16,340 nt of DNA from Pseudomonadota bacterium (GTDB lineage Bacteria; Pseudomonadota; Alphaproteobacteria; Reyranellales; Reyranellaceae): positions 1 through 16,340 of the forward strand of contig JAEZHS010000152.1 in assembly GCA_023436825.1 (NCBI GenBank), written 5' to 3'. The notes below the pieces were generated by a model. It ran no database searches. It was not told the DNA's origin and saw only the letters and a program-made list of their open reading frames with translations. Shown here in pieces: positions 6,545 through 13,236 of the stretch (positions are counted from its first letter, which is position 1; each line of letters begins with the position of its first letter). The position numbers and the translations under genes are program-made.

Positions 6545-7930
6545 GTGAGTGCCGACGGCGGCCAGCGCCGGATCACCAATCGTCTGTTCTACTGGATCGC
6601 CGGCGGCTGCGGCTTCGCCACGGGCGTCGTCGGCGCCGGCTTTCATCTTGCCGTCGATCGGCTGCTGCAATGGCCCCACTGGCTGGCGGATCGCCTGGGA
6701 ACGGGCCCGCTCACCATCGCCGCCGGCGCCGCTGTTGCCGCACTTGCCGTCACGCTCGCCTACCTGCTGACGCGCTACCTCGCGCCCGAGACCGCGGGCA
6801 GCGGCGTGCCCGAGGTCGAGGGCGCTCTGGAGGGCGTGCGCGAGGTGCGCTGGCGGCGCGTGCTGCCGGTGAAGTTCGTGGGCGGCGTGCTCAGCCTCTC
6901 GGCCGGGATCGTCGGCGGCCGCGAGGGGCCGACCATCCATATCGGCGCGTCGATGGGCGGGGCGCTGGCCGAATGGCTGCGGCTCGACAAGATGGATTTT
7001 CATGCGCTGCTCGCGGCCGGCGCGGCGGCGGGACTCGCGTCCGCCTTCAACGCGCCGCTCGCCGCCGTGTTGTTCGTGATCGAGGAGACGCGCCGGCAGT
7101 TCCGCTACACTTTCAGATCCTACGTCGCCGTGATCGTGGCCTCCGCCGCCAGCGCCTTCGGCATGGAGCTGGTCGGCGGCACCGCCCCGCAGTTCAGGAT
7201 CGAGACCGACGCCCTGCCGCTGGTGATGCTGCCGACCTTCATGCTGCTGGGCGCCGCCCTCGGCGTGCTGGGGATCGCCTTCAACAAGACGCTGGTGATG
7301 GCGCTCGACTGGCGTGCCAGGGCGTTCGGGCGCGTGCCGGTCCTCTATGCCGTCATCGTCGGCGCGGCGATCGGCGCGCTCGCCATGGTCGTGCCCATGG
7401 CAGTCGGCGGCGGCGAGCGGCTGATCCCCGAAATGCCGGTGGCCGACCTGCCGCTCAAGATGCTGGTGCTGATCGCCGTCGTGCGCTTCGTCGGCACCAT
7501 GGCGAGCTATCCGGTCGGCGTCCCGGCCGGCATCTTTTCGCCGATGCTGACGCTCGCCACCACGGTCGGCCTGATCTTCGGCCTGCTGGTCGAGGAGGCG
7601 CTGGTCCGCGCGTCGTTTGCCGTGCCGCCGCTGACCGGTGCCGCCTTCGCTGTGGCGGCGATGGGCGGGCTCTTCTCGTCGACCATCCGAGCGCCCCTGG
7701 TCGGCGTCGTGCTGGTGGTCGAGCTGACCGGCGCCTTCGAATTGATCCTGCCGCTGATGGTGACCTGCGTGACGGCGCATGTCATCGCCCAGGTGCTGGG
7801 CGGCCGGCCGATCTACGAGGTGCTGTTCGAGCGCTCGGAGCGGCTCGCCGGCCGCACGCCGCCGGTGCGTTCCGTCGCGGCGTCTTCACCGGTCGGCATC
7901 GACGTGCCGCCGCATCCCGATCAGCGCTGA
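6545..7930 (+). CDS. ClC-family H+/Cl- antiporter
   Basis: A membrane protein of 461 residues with the usual ClC set of about 18 helices and no C-terminal CBS domains. The selectivity motifs are all present: GSGVPE (85-90), GREGP (125-129) and GIFSP (329-333). Glu127 is the gating glutamate. IEE at 179-181 supplies the inner proton glutamate (Glu203 of the E. coli protein), and Tyr424 in GGRPIYE matches the E. coli chloride-coordinating tyrosine. Keeping both glutamates indicates a proton-coupled exchanger rather than a passive channel. The start is GTG at 6545, 19 bases after the hydrolase stop, with a GC-rich, modest ribosome site. It is co-transcribed with a hydrolase and a proton-linked symporter, so it may balance charge or chloride during substrate uptake; that is inference. 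Confidence 0.95.
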   Translation: MSADGGQRRITNRLFYWIAGGCGFATGVVGAGFHLAVDRLLQWPHWLADRLGTGPLTIAAGAAVAALAVTLAYLLTRYLAPETAGSGVPEVEGALEGVREVRWRRVLPVKFVGGVLSLSAGIVGGREGPTIHIGASMGGALAEWLRLDKMDFHALLAAGAAAGLASAFNAPLAAVLFVIEETRRQFRYTFRSYVAVIVASAASAFGMELVGGTAPQFRIETDALPLVMLPTFMLLGAALGVLGIAFNKTLVMALDWRARAFGRVPVLYAVIVGAAIGALAMVVPMAVGGGERLIPEMPVADLPLKMLVLIAVVRFVGTMASYPVGVPAGIFSPMLTLATTVGLIFGLLVEEALVRASFAVPPLTGAAFAVAAMGGLFSSTIRAPLVGVVLVVELTGAFELILPLMVTCVTAHVIAQVLGGRPIYEVLFERSERLAGRTPPVRSVAASSPVGIDVPPHPDQR

Positions 7931-7944
7931 ACAAGGGACGACGT

Positions 7945-9201
7945 ATGGCGGCGGTAAACACCAAGAGGATCATCGCTGCCGGTGCCATCGGCAACGTGTT
8001 GGAATGGTACGACTTCGCGGTCTACGGGTACTTCGCCGCCGCCATCGGCCGCGCTTTCTTCCCGAGCGAAGACAAGGTCGCGCAGGTGCTGGCCGCCTTC
8101 GGCATCTTCGCCGTCGGTTTCCTGATGCGCCCCGTCGGCGGCGCGCTGATCGGCTATATCGGCGACCGCCTGGGCCGGCGCGCCGCGCTCACCTTTTCGG
8201 TGGCGGCGATGGCCATCCCGACCTTCCTGGTGGGCGTGCTGCCGGGCTACCAGACGCTCGGGCTCGCCGCACCGATCCTGCTCACGCTGCTGCGCATGAT
8301 CCAGGGCCTGTCGGTCGGCGGCGAATACACGACCTCGATCGTCTTCATGGTCGAGCATGCCAAGCCAGGCAGCCGCGGCCTGATCGGGGCCATGGGCTGC
8401 TGCGGTGCGGTCGGCGGCATTCTGGCCGGCTCGGCAACCGGCGCCGCGCTCGCGTCGGTGATGTCGGAGGCCACCCTCGAAAGCTGGGGCTGGCGCATTC
8501 CCTTCATGCTGGGCCTGGTCGTCGGACTGGCGGGTTTCTTCCTGCGCCGCGGCATCCACGAAGAAGCGAGGGTGTCGAGGGCGGTGGCCTCCTCGTTCCT
8601 CACGACGCTGCGCGATCATCGGCCCTTGCTGCTGCGGCTTGCGGCGCTCTCGGTCTTCAACTCGGTCGGCTTCTACCTGATGTTCGTCTACATCGTGAGC
8701 TGGCTGCAGCTCGTCGACGGCATCGCGCCGGCGCGGGCGCTCGGCATCAACACGATCAGCATGGCGCTGCTCCTGCCGCTGATGCTGGCGACGGCCTGGC
8801 TGTCCGATCGCGTCGGCCGCAGGCCCGTGCTGATGGGCGCCACCGCCTTGGCCTTCGTGGCCGCATGGCCGCTGTTCTGGCTGATGCACAGCGCCGATCC
8901 AGCGGTGGTACTGTTGGGGCAGCTGGGCTTCGTGCTGTCGGTCGGCACCTTCGTCGGTTGCCAGCCCGCCTTGATGGTGGAGACGGTGCCGACCGAGGTG
9001 CGCTGCACGGTGATCGCGCTCGGCTACAACGTCACCCTCGGCGTCGTCGGCGGGCTGAGCCCCCTGGTCGCGACATGGCTGGTCGAGCGCACCGCCAACG
9101 ACTACAGCCCGGCCTTCATGATCATGGCGGCCGCGGCGATCTCGTTCCTGGCGCTGCTGTCGTTCCGCGAGTCGTACAGGCTGTCGCTCAGCCCAGCTTG
9201 A
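7945..9201 (+). CDS. MFS transporter of the metabolite:H+ symporter (MHS) family
   Basis: An inner-membrane proton symporter of 418 residues and about 12 helices, related to the ShiA, KgtP and ProP group that imports organic acids or betaines. Diagnostic motifs are GNVLEWYDFAVYG (16-28), FLMRPVGG (59-66), GDRLGRR (73-79) and RMIQGLSVGGEY (117-128), with a second-half copy WLSDRVGRRPVL. The start is ATG at 7945, 14 bases after the ClC stop, with AAGGGA upstream. It is the last gene of the SDR-hydrolase-ClC operon and probably brings in the substrate or exports its product. Its last 14 bases overlap the 3' end of the convergent receptor gene. The open frame continues upstream through the ClC gene in another phase, but that part reads as Arg/Pro-rich shadow and is not coding. 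Which solute it carries is not readable. Confidence 0.94.
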   Translation: MAAVNTKRIIAAGAIGNVLEWYDFAVYGYFAAAIGRAFFPSEDKVAQVLAAFGIFAVGFLMRPVGGALIGYIGDRLGRRAALTFSVAAMAIPTFLVGVLPGYQTLGLAAPILLTLLRMIQGLSVGGEYTTSIVFMVEHAKPGSRGLIGAMGCCGAVGGILAGSATGAALASVMSEATLESWGWRIPFMLGLVVGLAGFFLRRGIHEEARVSRAVASSFLTTLRDHRPLLLRLAALSVFNSVGFYLMFVYIVSWLQLVDGIAPARALGINTISMALLLPLMLATAWLSDRVGRRPVLMGATALAFVAAWPLFWLMHSADPAVVLLGQLGFVLSVGTFVGCQPALMVETVPTEVRCTVIALGYNVTLGVVGGLSPLVATWLVERTANDYSPAFMIMAAAAISFLALLSFRESYRLSLSPA

Positions 9202-10165
9202 TATTGCCTTCGGTGATCAGCTTGCCGAGCAGGGTGCGCTGGCCCTCCAGCCAGGCCTTGAACTCGGCGGGCGTGTTGGGGCTGAGCACGGCGCCCGCCG
9301 CATCCAGCCGTTCCTTGACCTTGGCGTCCTTGATCGCCTCGGCGCAGACCGCCTGCATGCGGGCGATCAGCTCGACCGGCGTGCCCGTTGCGGCGAACAG
9401 GCCGTTCCAGTCGATCATGTCGTAACCCGGGTAGCCCGACGCGGCGACGGTCGGCACGTCGGGAAAGATGGCGACGCGCTTGAGGCTGGTCACGGCGAGC
9501 ACGCGGGCACGGCCGGCTGCGAGCGGCGGACGGATCGAGGAGGTGGTGATGATCACCGAATCGACCGCCCCCGCGCCGATGTCGCGCGCGGCGTCGGCGC
9601 CGCCGCGGTAGGGGGCGTGGATCAGCTTGATGTCGGCCCGGCGCTGCAGCTCTTCGCCGGCCATGTGGCCCATGCCGGCGGCGGGGGGCGTGCCGTAGCT
9701 GATCGTGCCGGGCCTTTGCTTGGCGGAGGCTATGTACTCCTGGATCGTCTTCGCAGGAAAGTCCTGCTTCACCGCCACGACCTGCGGGAAGTCCGACAGC
9801 TTGGTCACGGGCAACCAGGTCTTCTCGTAGTCGAACGGCAGGTCCTTTATCAGGAACGGATTGGTGAGCTGGTTGGCGGCGTCGATCAGGAAGGTCTGGC
9901 CGTCGCGCGGCGCCTGCAGCACGGCGTTGGCCGCGACCAGCGAATTGCCGCCGGTGCGGTTGTCGACGATGACCTGCTGGCCGATCAGCTCCGAGACACG
10001 GCCGCCGACGTTGCGCGCCACCGTGTCGGCGGCGCCGCCCGCGGCGAAGGCCACGATCCAGCGCACGGGCCCCTTCGGCCAGTCGCCCTGTGCGAAGCCG
10101 TGACGCGCGAGAAAGGGCGCAGCAAGGCCTGCCGCGAGAACGCCGCGGCGCAACAACTTGGCCAT
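9188..10165 (-). CDS. Bug/TctC-type periplasmic solute-binding receptor, last gene of the minus-strand set
   Basis: A second tripartite-tricarboxylate-type receptor of 325 residues, only distantly similar to the one at 1621-2604. The leader LLRRGVLAAGLAAPFLARHGFAQ (about 4-26) ends in an FAQ cleavage site. Then come WIVAFAAGG (36-44), VDNRTGGNS (67-75) and, further on, GMGHMAGEE and HAPYRGGADA, all at family positions. The ATG at 10163-10165 is chosen; a TTG directly before it (10166-10168) could serve, adding one residue. GGAG about nine bases upstream overlaps the stop of the 2-hydroxyacid dehydrogenase, whose end is six bases away, so the two are co-transcribed and probably coupled. No membrane component is encoded nearby. 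The receptor likely supplies the substrate that the upstream enzymes process, but the ligand is unknown. Confidence 0.93.
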   Translation of the reverse strand: MAKLLRRGVLAAGLAAPFLARHGFAQGDWPKGPVRWIVAFAAGGAADTVARNVGGRVSELIGQQVIVDNRTGGNSLVAANAVLQAPRDGQTFLIDAANQLTNPFLIKDLPFDYEKTWLPVTKLSDFPQVVAVKQDFPAKTIQEYIASAKQRPGTISYGTPPAAGMGHMAGEELQRRADIKLIHAPYRGGADAARDIGAGAVDSVIITTSSIRPPLAAGRARVLAVTSLKRVAIFPDVPTVAASGYPGYDMIDWNGLFAATGTPVELIARMQAVCAEAIKDAKVKERLDAAGAVLSPNTPAEFKAWLEGQRTLLGKLITEGNIKLG

Positions 10166-10171
10166 CAAAAA

Positions 10172-11134
10172 CTACTCCAGCAGCTCGGGAACCACCCAGA
10201 GCGCCGGTTCGCCGCGCGCAACCCTCTGGACATTGTCGAAGCCGTTGCGCAGGCGGGTGATGTTGCTCTCGTAGGTCGGGCCGGCGAGATGCGCCGTCAG
10301 CACGACATTGTCGAGCTTGAGGAGCGGATTGTCGGGCGGCGTCGGCTCCTCGTCGAACACGTCGAGGCCGGCACCGAACAGCTTGCCGGCGGAAAGGGCG
10401 GCGGTCATCGCCTTCTCGTCGATCACCGGGCCGCGGGAGGTGTTCACGATGATGGCCGACGGCTTCATCACGGCGAGCTCCTGCGCGCCGATCATGCCCT
10501 GCGTCGAGGCGTTGAGTGGCACGTGCAGGGAGATGATGTCGGAGTGACGCAGGATCTCGGGCAGCAGGCGGAACCGCACGCCGAGCGCATCCTCTTCCTC
10601 TTCCTTCAGCCGCTTGATGTCGTAGTAGTGCACGACAATGCCGAAAGCCTGGGCGAGCCGGGCCACCTTCTTGCCGATGGTGCCGAGGCCGATGATGCCC
10701 AGGACCTTTTCGCGCACCTGATGGACGGTGGGCGGCGCGTTGCCATGCCATCGCCCGGCGGTGACGTTGCTGTGCTGGGTGATCAGGCGGCGCGACACCG
10801 CCAGCATCAGCAGCATCGCGTGCTCCGAGACGGCGACCGAGTTGGCACCGCCGTTGTTGCACAACGGCACGCCGCTCTTGCGGGCGGCCTCGAGGTCCGC
10901 CCGGTCGTAGCCCGCGCTCAGCATCTGGATGAGCTTGAGCTTCGGCGCATCCTTGAAGAGCTGCGGCGTCACGTACTGCTGGATGAAGCCGACGAAATAG
11001 TCGGTGCCGGGCAGGGCCGCCTTCATCTCGGGCGAGTTGTGCAGGGCCTTGACGATCTCGAATCCCTTGGGCGCGAGGTCGTCGACCATGGAGATGGTGT
11101 CCTTGGGTCCGACCACGAGTACGCGTTCAACCAT
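10172..11134 (-). CDS. D-isomer-specific 2-hydroxyacid dehydrogenase
   Basis: NAD-dependent enzyme that interconverts a 2-keto acid and a D-2-hydroxy acid. Its 320 residues include the Rossmann motif GLGTIG (149-154), Asp172 at the end of the second strand (an NAD rather than NADP mark), and the catalytic residues Arg234 in NTSRGPVID, Glu263 in FDEEP and His282 in LTAHLAG. The start is ATG at 11132-11134, directly after the TAA of the MetE-like gene with no bases between, and GGAGG lies about nine bases upstream, so translation is likely coupled. The same transcript carries the receptor gene downstream. The substrate cannot be told from the motifs. Glyoxylate/hydroxypyruvate, lactate and phosphoglycerate members share them, but the length fits the shorter glyoxylate-reductase-like group. 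Confidence 0.95.
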   Translation of the reverse strand: MVERVLVVGPKDTISMVDDLAPKGFEIVKALHNSPEMKAALPGTDYFVGFIQQYVTPQLFKDAPKLKLIQMLSAGYDRADLEAARKSGVPLCNNGGANSVAVSEHAMLLMLAVSRRLITQHSNVTAGRWHGNAPPTVHQVREKVLGIIGLGTIGKKVARLAQAFGIVVHYYDIKRLKEEEEDALGVRFRLLPEILRHSDIISLHVPLNASTQGMIGAQELAVMKPSAIIVNTSRGPVIDEKAMTAALSAGKLFGAGLDVFDEEPTPPDNPLLKLDNVVLTAHLAGPTYESNITRLRNGFDNVQRVARGEPALWVVPELLE

Positions 11135-12178
11135 TTAGAGTGCCTCCGCAGCGATACGATGACCTTTTAGAAGTCCGGGCAGCCGCCCGGGCTCGGTGCG
11201 ACCCCAGCCGCACTCGGCCGACAGGCCGAATTCCGTGACATGGCGCTTCGCCACCTCGACGCGCTCGCGGTCGCCGGCGTCGTCATTGTGGTGAAGCAGC
11301 CCGAGATAGAGCTTGGTTCCCTTCGGCTGCTTGAAGTCGTCCAGCGGCGCATAGAAGGCATCGTCGGTGCGGTCCTTCGGCACGGGGATGTGCAGGAAGT
11401 CCACGTTCCGACTGATGGCGGCGACGATCCCGTTCATCATCTCGACCAGGATGCCGGCGTCCTTGGGCTGCACCAGATGCTCGTCGCGCGGCGAGCCGTA
11501 GCACAGGTGATAGCCCATCTCGGCTCCCGCCGGCACGGCATCGCCCAGCCGGCCCAGCATGTCGAAGATCTGCCTCTTGTAGTGCGCCGGGCGGTCCTCG
11601 AAGTAGTTCTCGAAGGCCAGCACTTCCTGGCAGACGTCCCACTGGATCGAGAGGTCGGCGGCCGGGATCGCCGTCACGATATTGGCCAGCGCCGATTTCA
11701 GCGCCCGCTCGTAGGCGCCGAAGTAGGTCTCGCGCGCCGGCCCGCTGACATAGAGGTAGCCGCTCGCCTGTGGCGTCGGCAGGCTGACCTGGAAGCGCAT
11801 GTGTTTGGGGATGGCGCCGGCGGCGCGCAGCGCCTTGAACGTCTCCCAGGAGGCGAGGGCGGCCCTGTCGTAGCCCGTCTCGAAATTCACCGTCGCCGGA
11901 TCGACGCCGGGCTTGAAACGGACCTGCTCGATCTCGCGCACGACCTTGCCGTCCCATTGGATGAACTTGTAGGGCGGCACGGTGGAATCGATCTCCATCG
12001 CCGGATGGTCGAGCAGCATCTGGCGCTGGAAGTAGACCCAGCGCGAGCGCTCTCCCGTCTCGCCGTCGGGCGTGCAGCGCAGGAACGGTCCGAGCTCGTC
12101 GGCGAGCCGTCGGAACACCTGCTCGCTGCTGTCGAGCGGGATGCTGCCGATCAGGTGCAGGCGATCCTTCGCCTCCAC
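11135..12178 (-). CDS. MetE-like protein (cobalamin-independent methionine synthase C-terminal fold)
   Basis: A 347-residue single-barrel protein of the UROD/MetE-like superfamily, corresponding to the catalytic half of cobalamin-independent methionine synthase. It lacks the N-terminal half, so it is not a normal MetE. Visible landmarks are GSIP (11-14, MetE GSFP), IQWD (178-181, MetE QxDEP), HLCYG (224-228, MetE HMCY) and AECGWGR (321-327, the region of the last zinc cysteine). His224, Cys226 and Cys323 thus match three of four zinc ligands. The strand where MetE has its glutamate reads FLHIPVP, so the glutamate seems replaced and His263 may take over. GTG at 12176-12178 shares one base with the TAG of the NHL gene (TAGTG), with AGAAGG upstream. 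It may transfer a methyl or thiol group, or the zinc site may serve another reaction. No function is established. Confidence 0.8.
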   Translation of the reverse strand: MEAKDRLHLIGSIPLDSSEQVFRRLADELGPFLRCTPDGETGERSRWVYFQRQMLLDHPAMEIDSTVPPYKFIQWDGKVVREIEQVRFKPGVDPATVNFETGYDRAALASWETFKALRAAGAIPKHMRFQVSLPTPQASGYLYVSGPARETYFGAYERALKSALANIVTAIPAADLSIQWDVCQEVLAFENYFEDRPAHYKRQIFDMLGRLGDAVPAGAEMGYHLCYGSPRDEHLVQPKDAGILVEMMNGIVAAISRNVDFLHIPVPKDRTDDAFYAPLDDFKQPKGTKLYLGLLHHNDDAGDRERVEVAKRHVTEFGLSAECGWGRTEPGRLPGLLKGHRIAAEAL

Positions 12179-13146
12179 TAGTTCACCTTCTCGAGCTTCT
12201 GGAACGAGCGCAGGTACTTCGGCACCGGCACGCCGGGATGGGTGCCGCCCCAGTTGGTGTAGCTCACCTCACCGACATAGATGTCGCCTTTGCTGTCGAC
12301 CGCGAGCCCGTGCGGCGACAGGAACTTCCCGGGCTCCTGGCCGGGGCCATGCTCGCCGCCCAGGCGGGCGATCAGGCCGCCCTTCTTGTCGACGATGGCG
12401 AGGCGCGGGCCGAGGTTGGTGTGTTTGCTGTTGACCGGCATGCCCGGTCCGAGCTCGCCGATGATGAACTTCGGGTTCTTGCCGCCGCCGGCGCAGCAGT
12501 AGAGCGCGCAAGGCCGATGCATGTTGTTCCACTGCATCTCGTACTTGCCGTTGCCATCGAACACCTGCACGCGATGGTTCTCGCGGTCGGCGACATAGAC
12601 CCAGCCGTCATCGTCGGTGGCGATGTTGTGGGCGATGTTGAACTGGCCGGGATCGGTGCCGGTGGTGCCCCAGCACATCAAATGCTTGCCGTCGGGCGAG
12701 TACTTGTGGACGCAGGAATTGCCGTAGCCGTCCGACACGTAGATCTCGCCCTCGGGCGAAAGCGCCGTGTGGGTGCAGCGGTTGAACGGCTTGCCGCTCA
12801 GGAACGGCGCGGGCTGATTGGGCACGCCGATGGTCAGGAGCACCTTGCCCTCGGTCGTGACCTTGCGGACCGTGTGGTCGCCGTCGTCGGTGCAGTAGAG
12901 GTTGTCGTCACTGTCGATATGGATGCCGTGCGCGCGGCTGAACAGGCCTTCGCCCCACGAGCGCAGGAAGTTGCCGTCGCGGTCGAACACGATCATTGGA
13001 TGCTGGCCGCGATTGAAGACGTAGACGCGGTCCTTGCTGTCGACAGCGACGGCCGCGACATCGCGGAACTCCCAGCCGTCGGGCAGCTTGGCCCAGTTCT
13101 CGACCACGCGATAGCGATGCTCGCCGCTTCCGAGGATTACCGACAT
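12178..13146 (-). CDS. Soluble NHL-repeat beta-propeller protein
   Basis: A 322-residue protein made almost wholly of NHL repeats, predicted to fold as a six-bladed propeller. Blades are visible at about 24-65 (AVAVDSKDRVYVFNRG), 69-107 (HGIHIDSDDNLYCTDDGDH), 120-160, 168-206 (HNIATDDDGWVYVADREN) and 275-315 (HGLAVDSKGDIYVGE), with a weaker one near 245-263. There is no signal peptide or membrane segment, so it is probably cytoplasmic. Propellers of this kind include the lyase domain of peptidylglycine amidation, sugar lactonases and plain scaffolds; I cannot identify catalytic residues with confidence. A CYCTD/CALYCCAG-type cluster of cysteines (Cys85, 213, 217, 218) is notable. The ATG at 13144-13146 has GGGAG seven bases upstream. 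Its stop overlaps the start of the MetE-like gene by one base, implying that the two products act together. Confidence 0.87.
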   Translation of the reverse strand: MSVILGSGEHRYRVVENWAKLPDGWEFRDVAAVAVDSKDRVYVFNRGQHPMIVFDRDGNFLRSWGEGLFSRAHGIHIDSDDNLYCTDDGDHTVRKVTTEGKVLLTIGVPNQPAPFLSGKPFNRCTHTALSPEGEIYVSDGYGNSCVHKYSPDGKHLMCWGTTGTDPGQFNIAHNIATDDDGWVYVADRENHRVQVFDGNGKYEMQWNNMHRPCALYCCAGGGKNPKFIIGELGPGMPVNSKHTNLGPRLAIVDKKGGLIARLGGEHGPGQEPGKFLSPHGLAVDSKGDIYVGEVSYTNWGGTHPGVPVPKYLRSFQKLEKVN

Positions 13147-13163
13147 GTCTCAACTCCCAAATC

Positions 13164-13233
13164 TGTCATCCCGAGCGTAGCGAGGGACCCTTGCTCATGG
13201 CCTTAAAGGTCCCTCGCCACGCTCGGGATGACA
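13164..13233. repeat. Long near-perfect palindrome (REP-like element)
   Basis: Two 26-base arms at 13164-13189 and 13208-13233 are reverse complements except for one position (A13179 faces C13218). The loop is 18 nt. The outer part reads TGTCATCCCGAGCG on one arm and CGCTCGGGATGACA on the other. Motifs of the type GTCATCCCGAGCG are dispersed intergenic repeats in many bacterial genomes. It lies between the stop of the GMC gene and the start of the NHL gene, so in the transcript it forms a stable hairpin that may protect upstream RNA or reduce read-through. No T-run follows. Confidence 0.8.
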
Positions 13234-13236
13234 TCG

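Noticed and set aside
5302..6579. Minus-strand frame of about 425 residues opposite the SDR and hydrolase genes
   Set aside because: Antisense shadow: rich in Arg, Val, Leu and His, no motif, and it crosses two genes with intact catalytic residues on the plus strand.
6506..7780. Long open frame on the minus strand opposite the ClC gene (about 424 residues)
   Set aside because: Its translation is a low-complexity run of Gln, His, Arg, Asp and Gly without any family motif, and the opposite frame has a full ClC signature set. It is a shadow caused by high GC in the third codon position.
6670..7944. Upstream continuation of the MFS frame, giving an apparent 843-residue protein
   Set aside because: The extra part overlaps the ClC gene in another phase and reads as Arg/Pro/Ala-rich nonsense. 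The MHS family begins normally at the ATG at 7945 with a ribosome site.
9102..10862. Long minus-strand frame across the receptor and dehydrogenase genes (586 residues)
   Set aside because: It overlaps two well-identified genes on the same strand in a different phase and is rich in Arg, Gly and Ala, with no recognisable domain.
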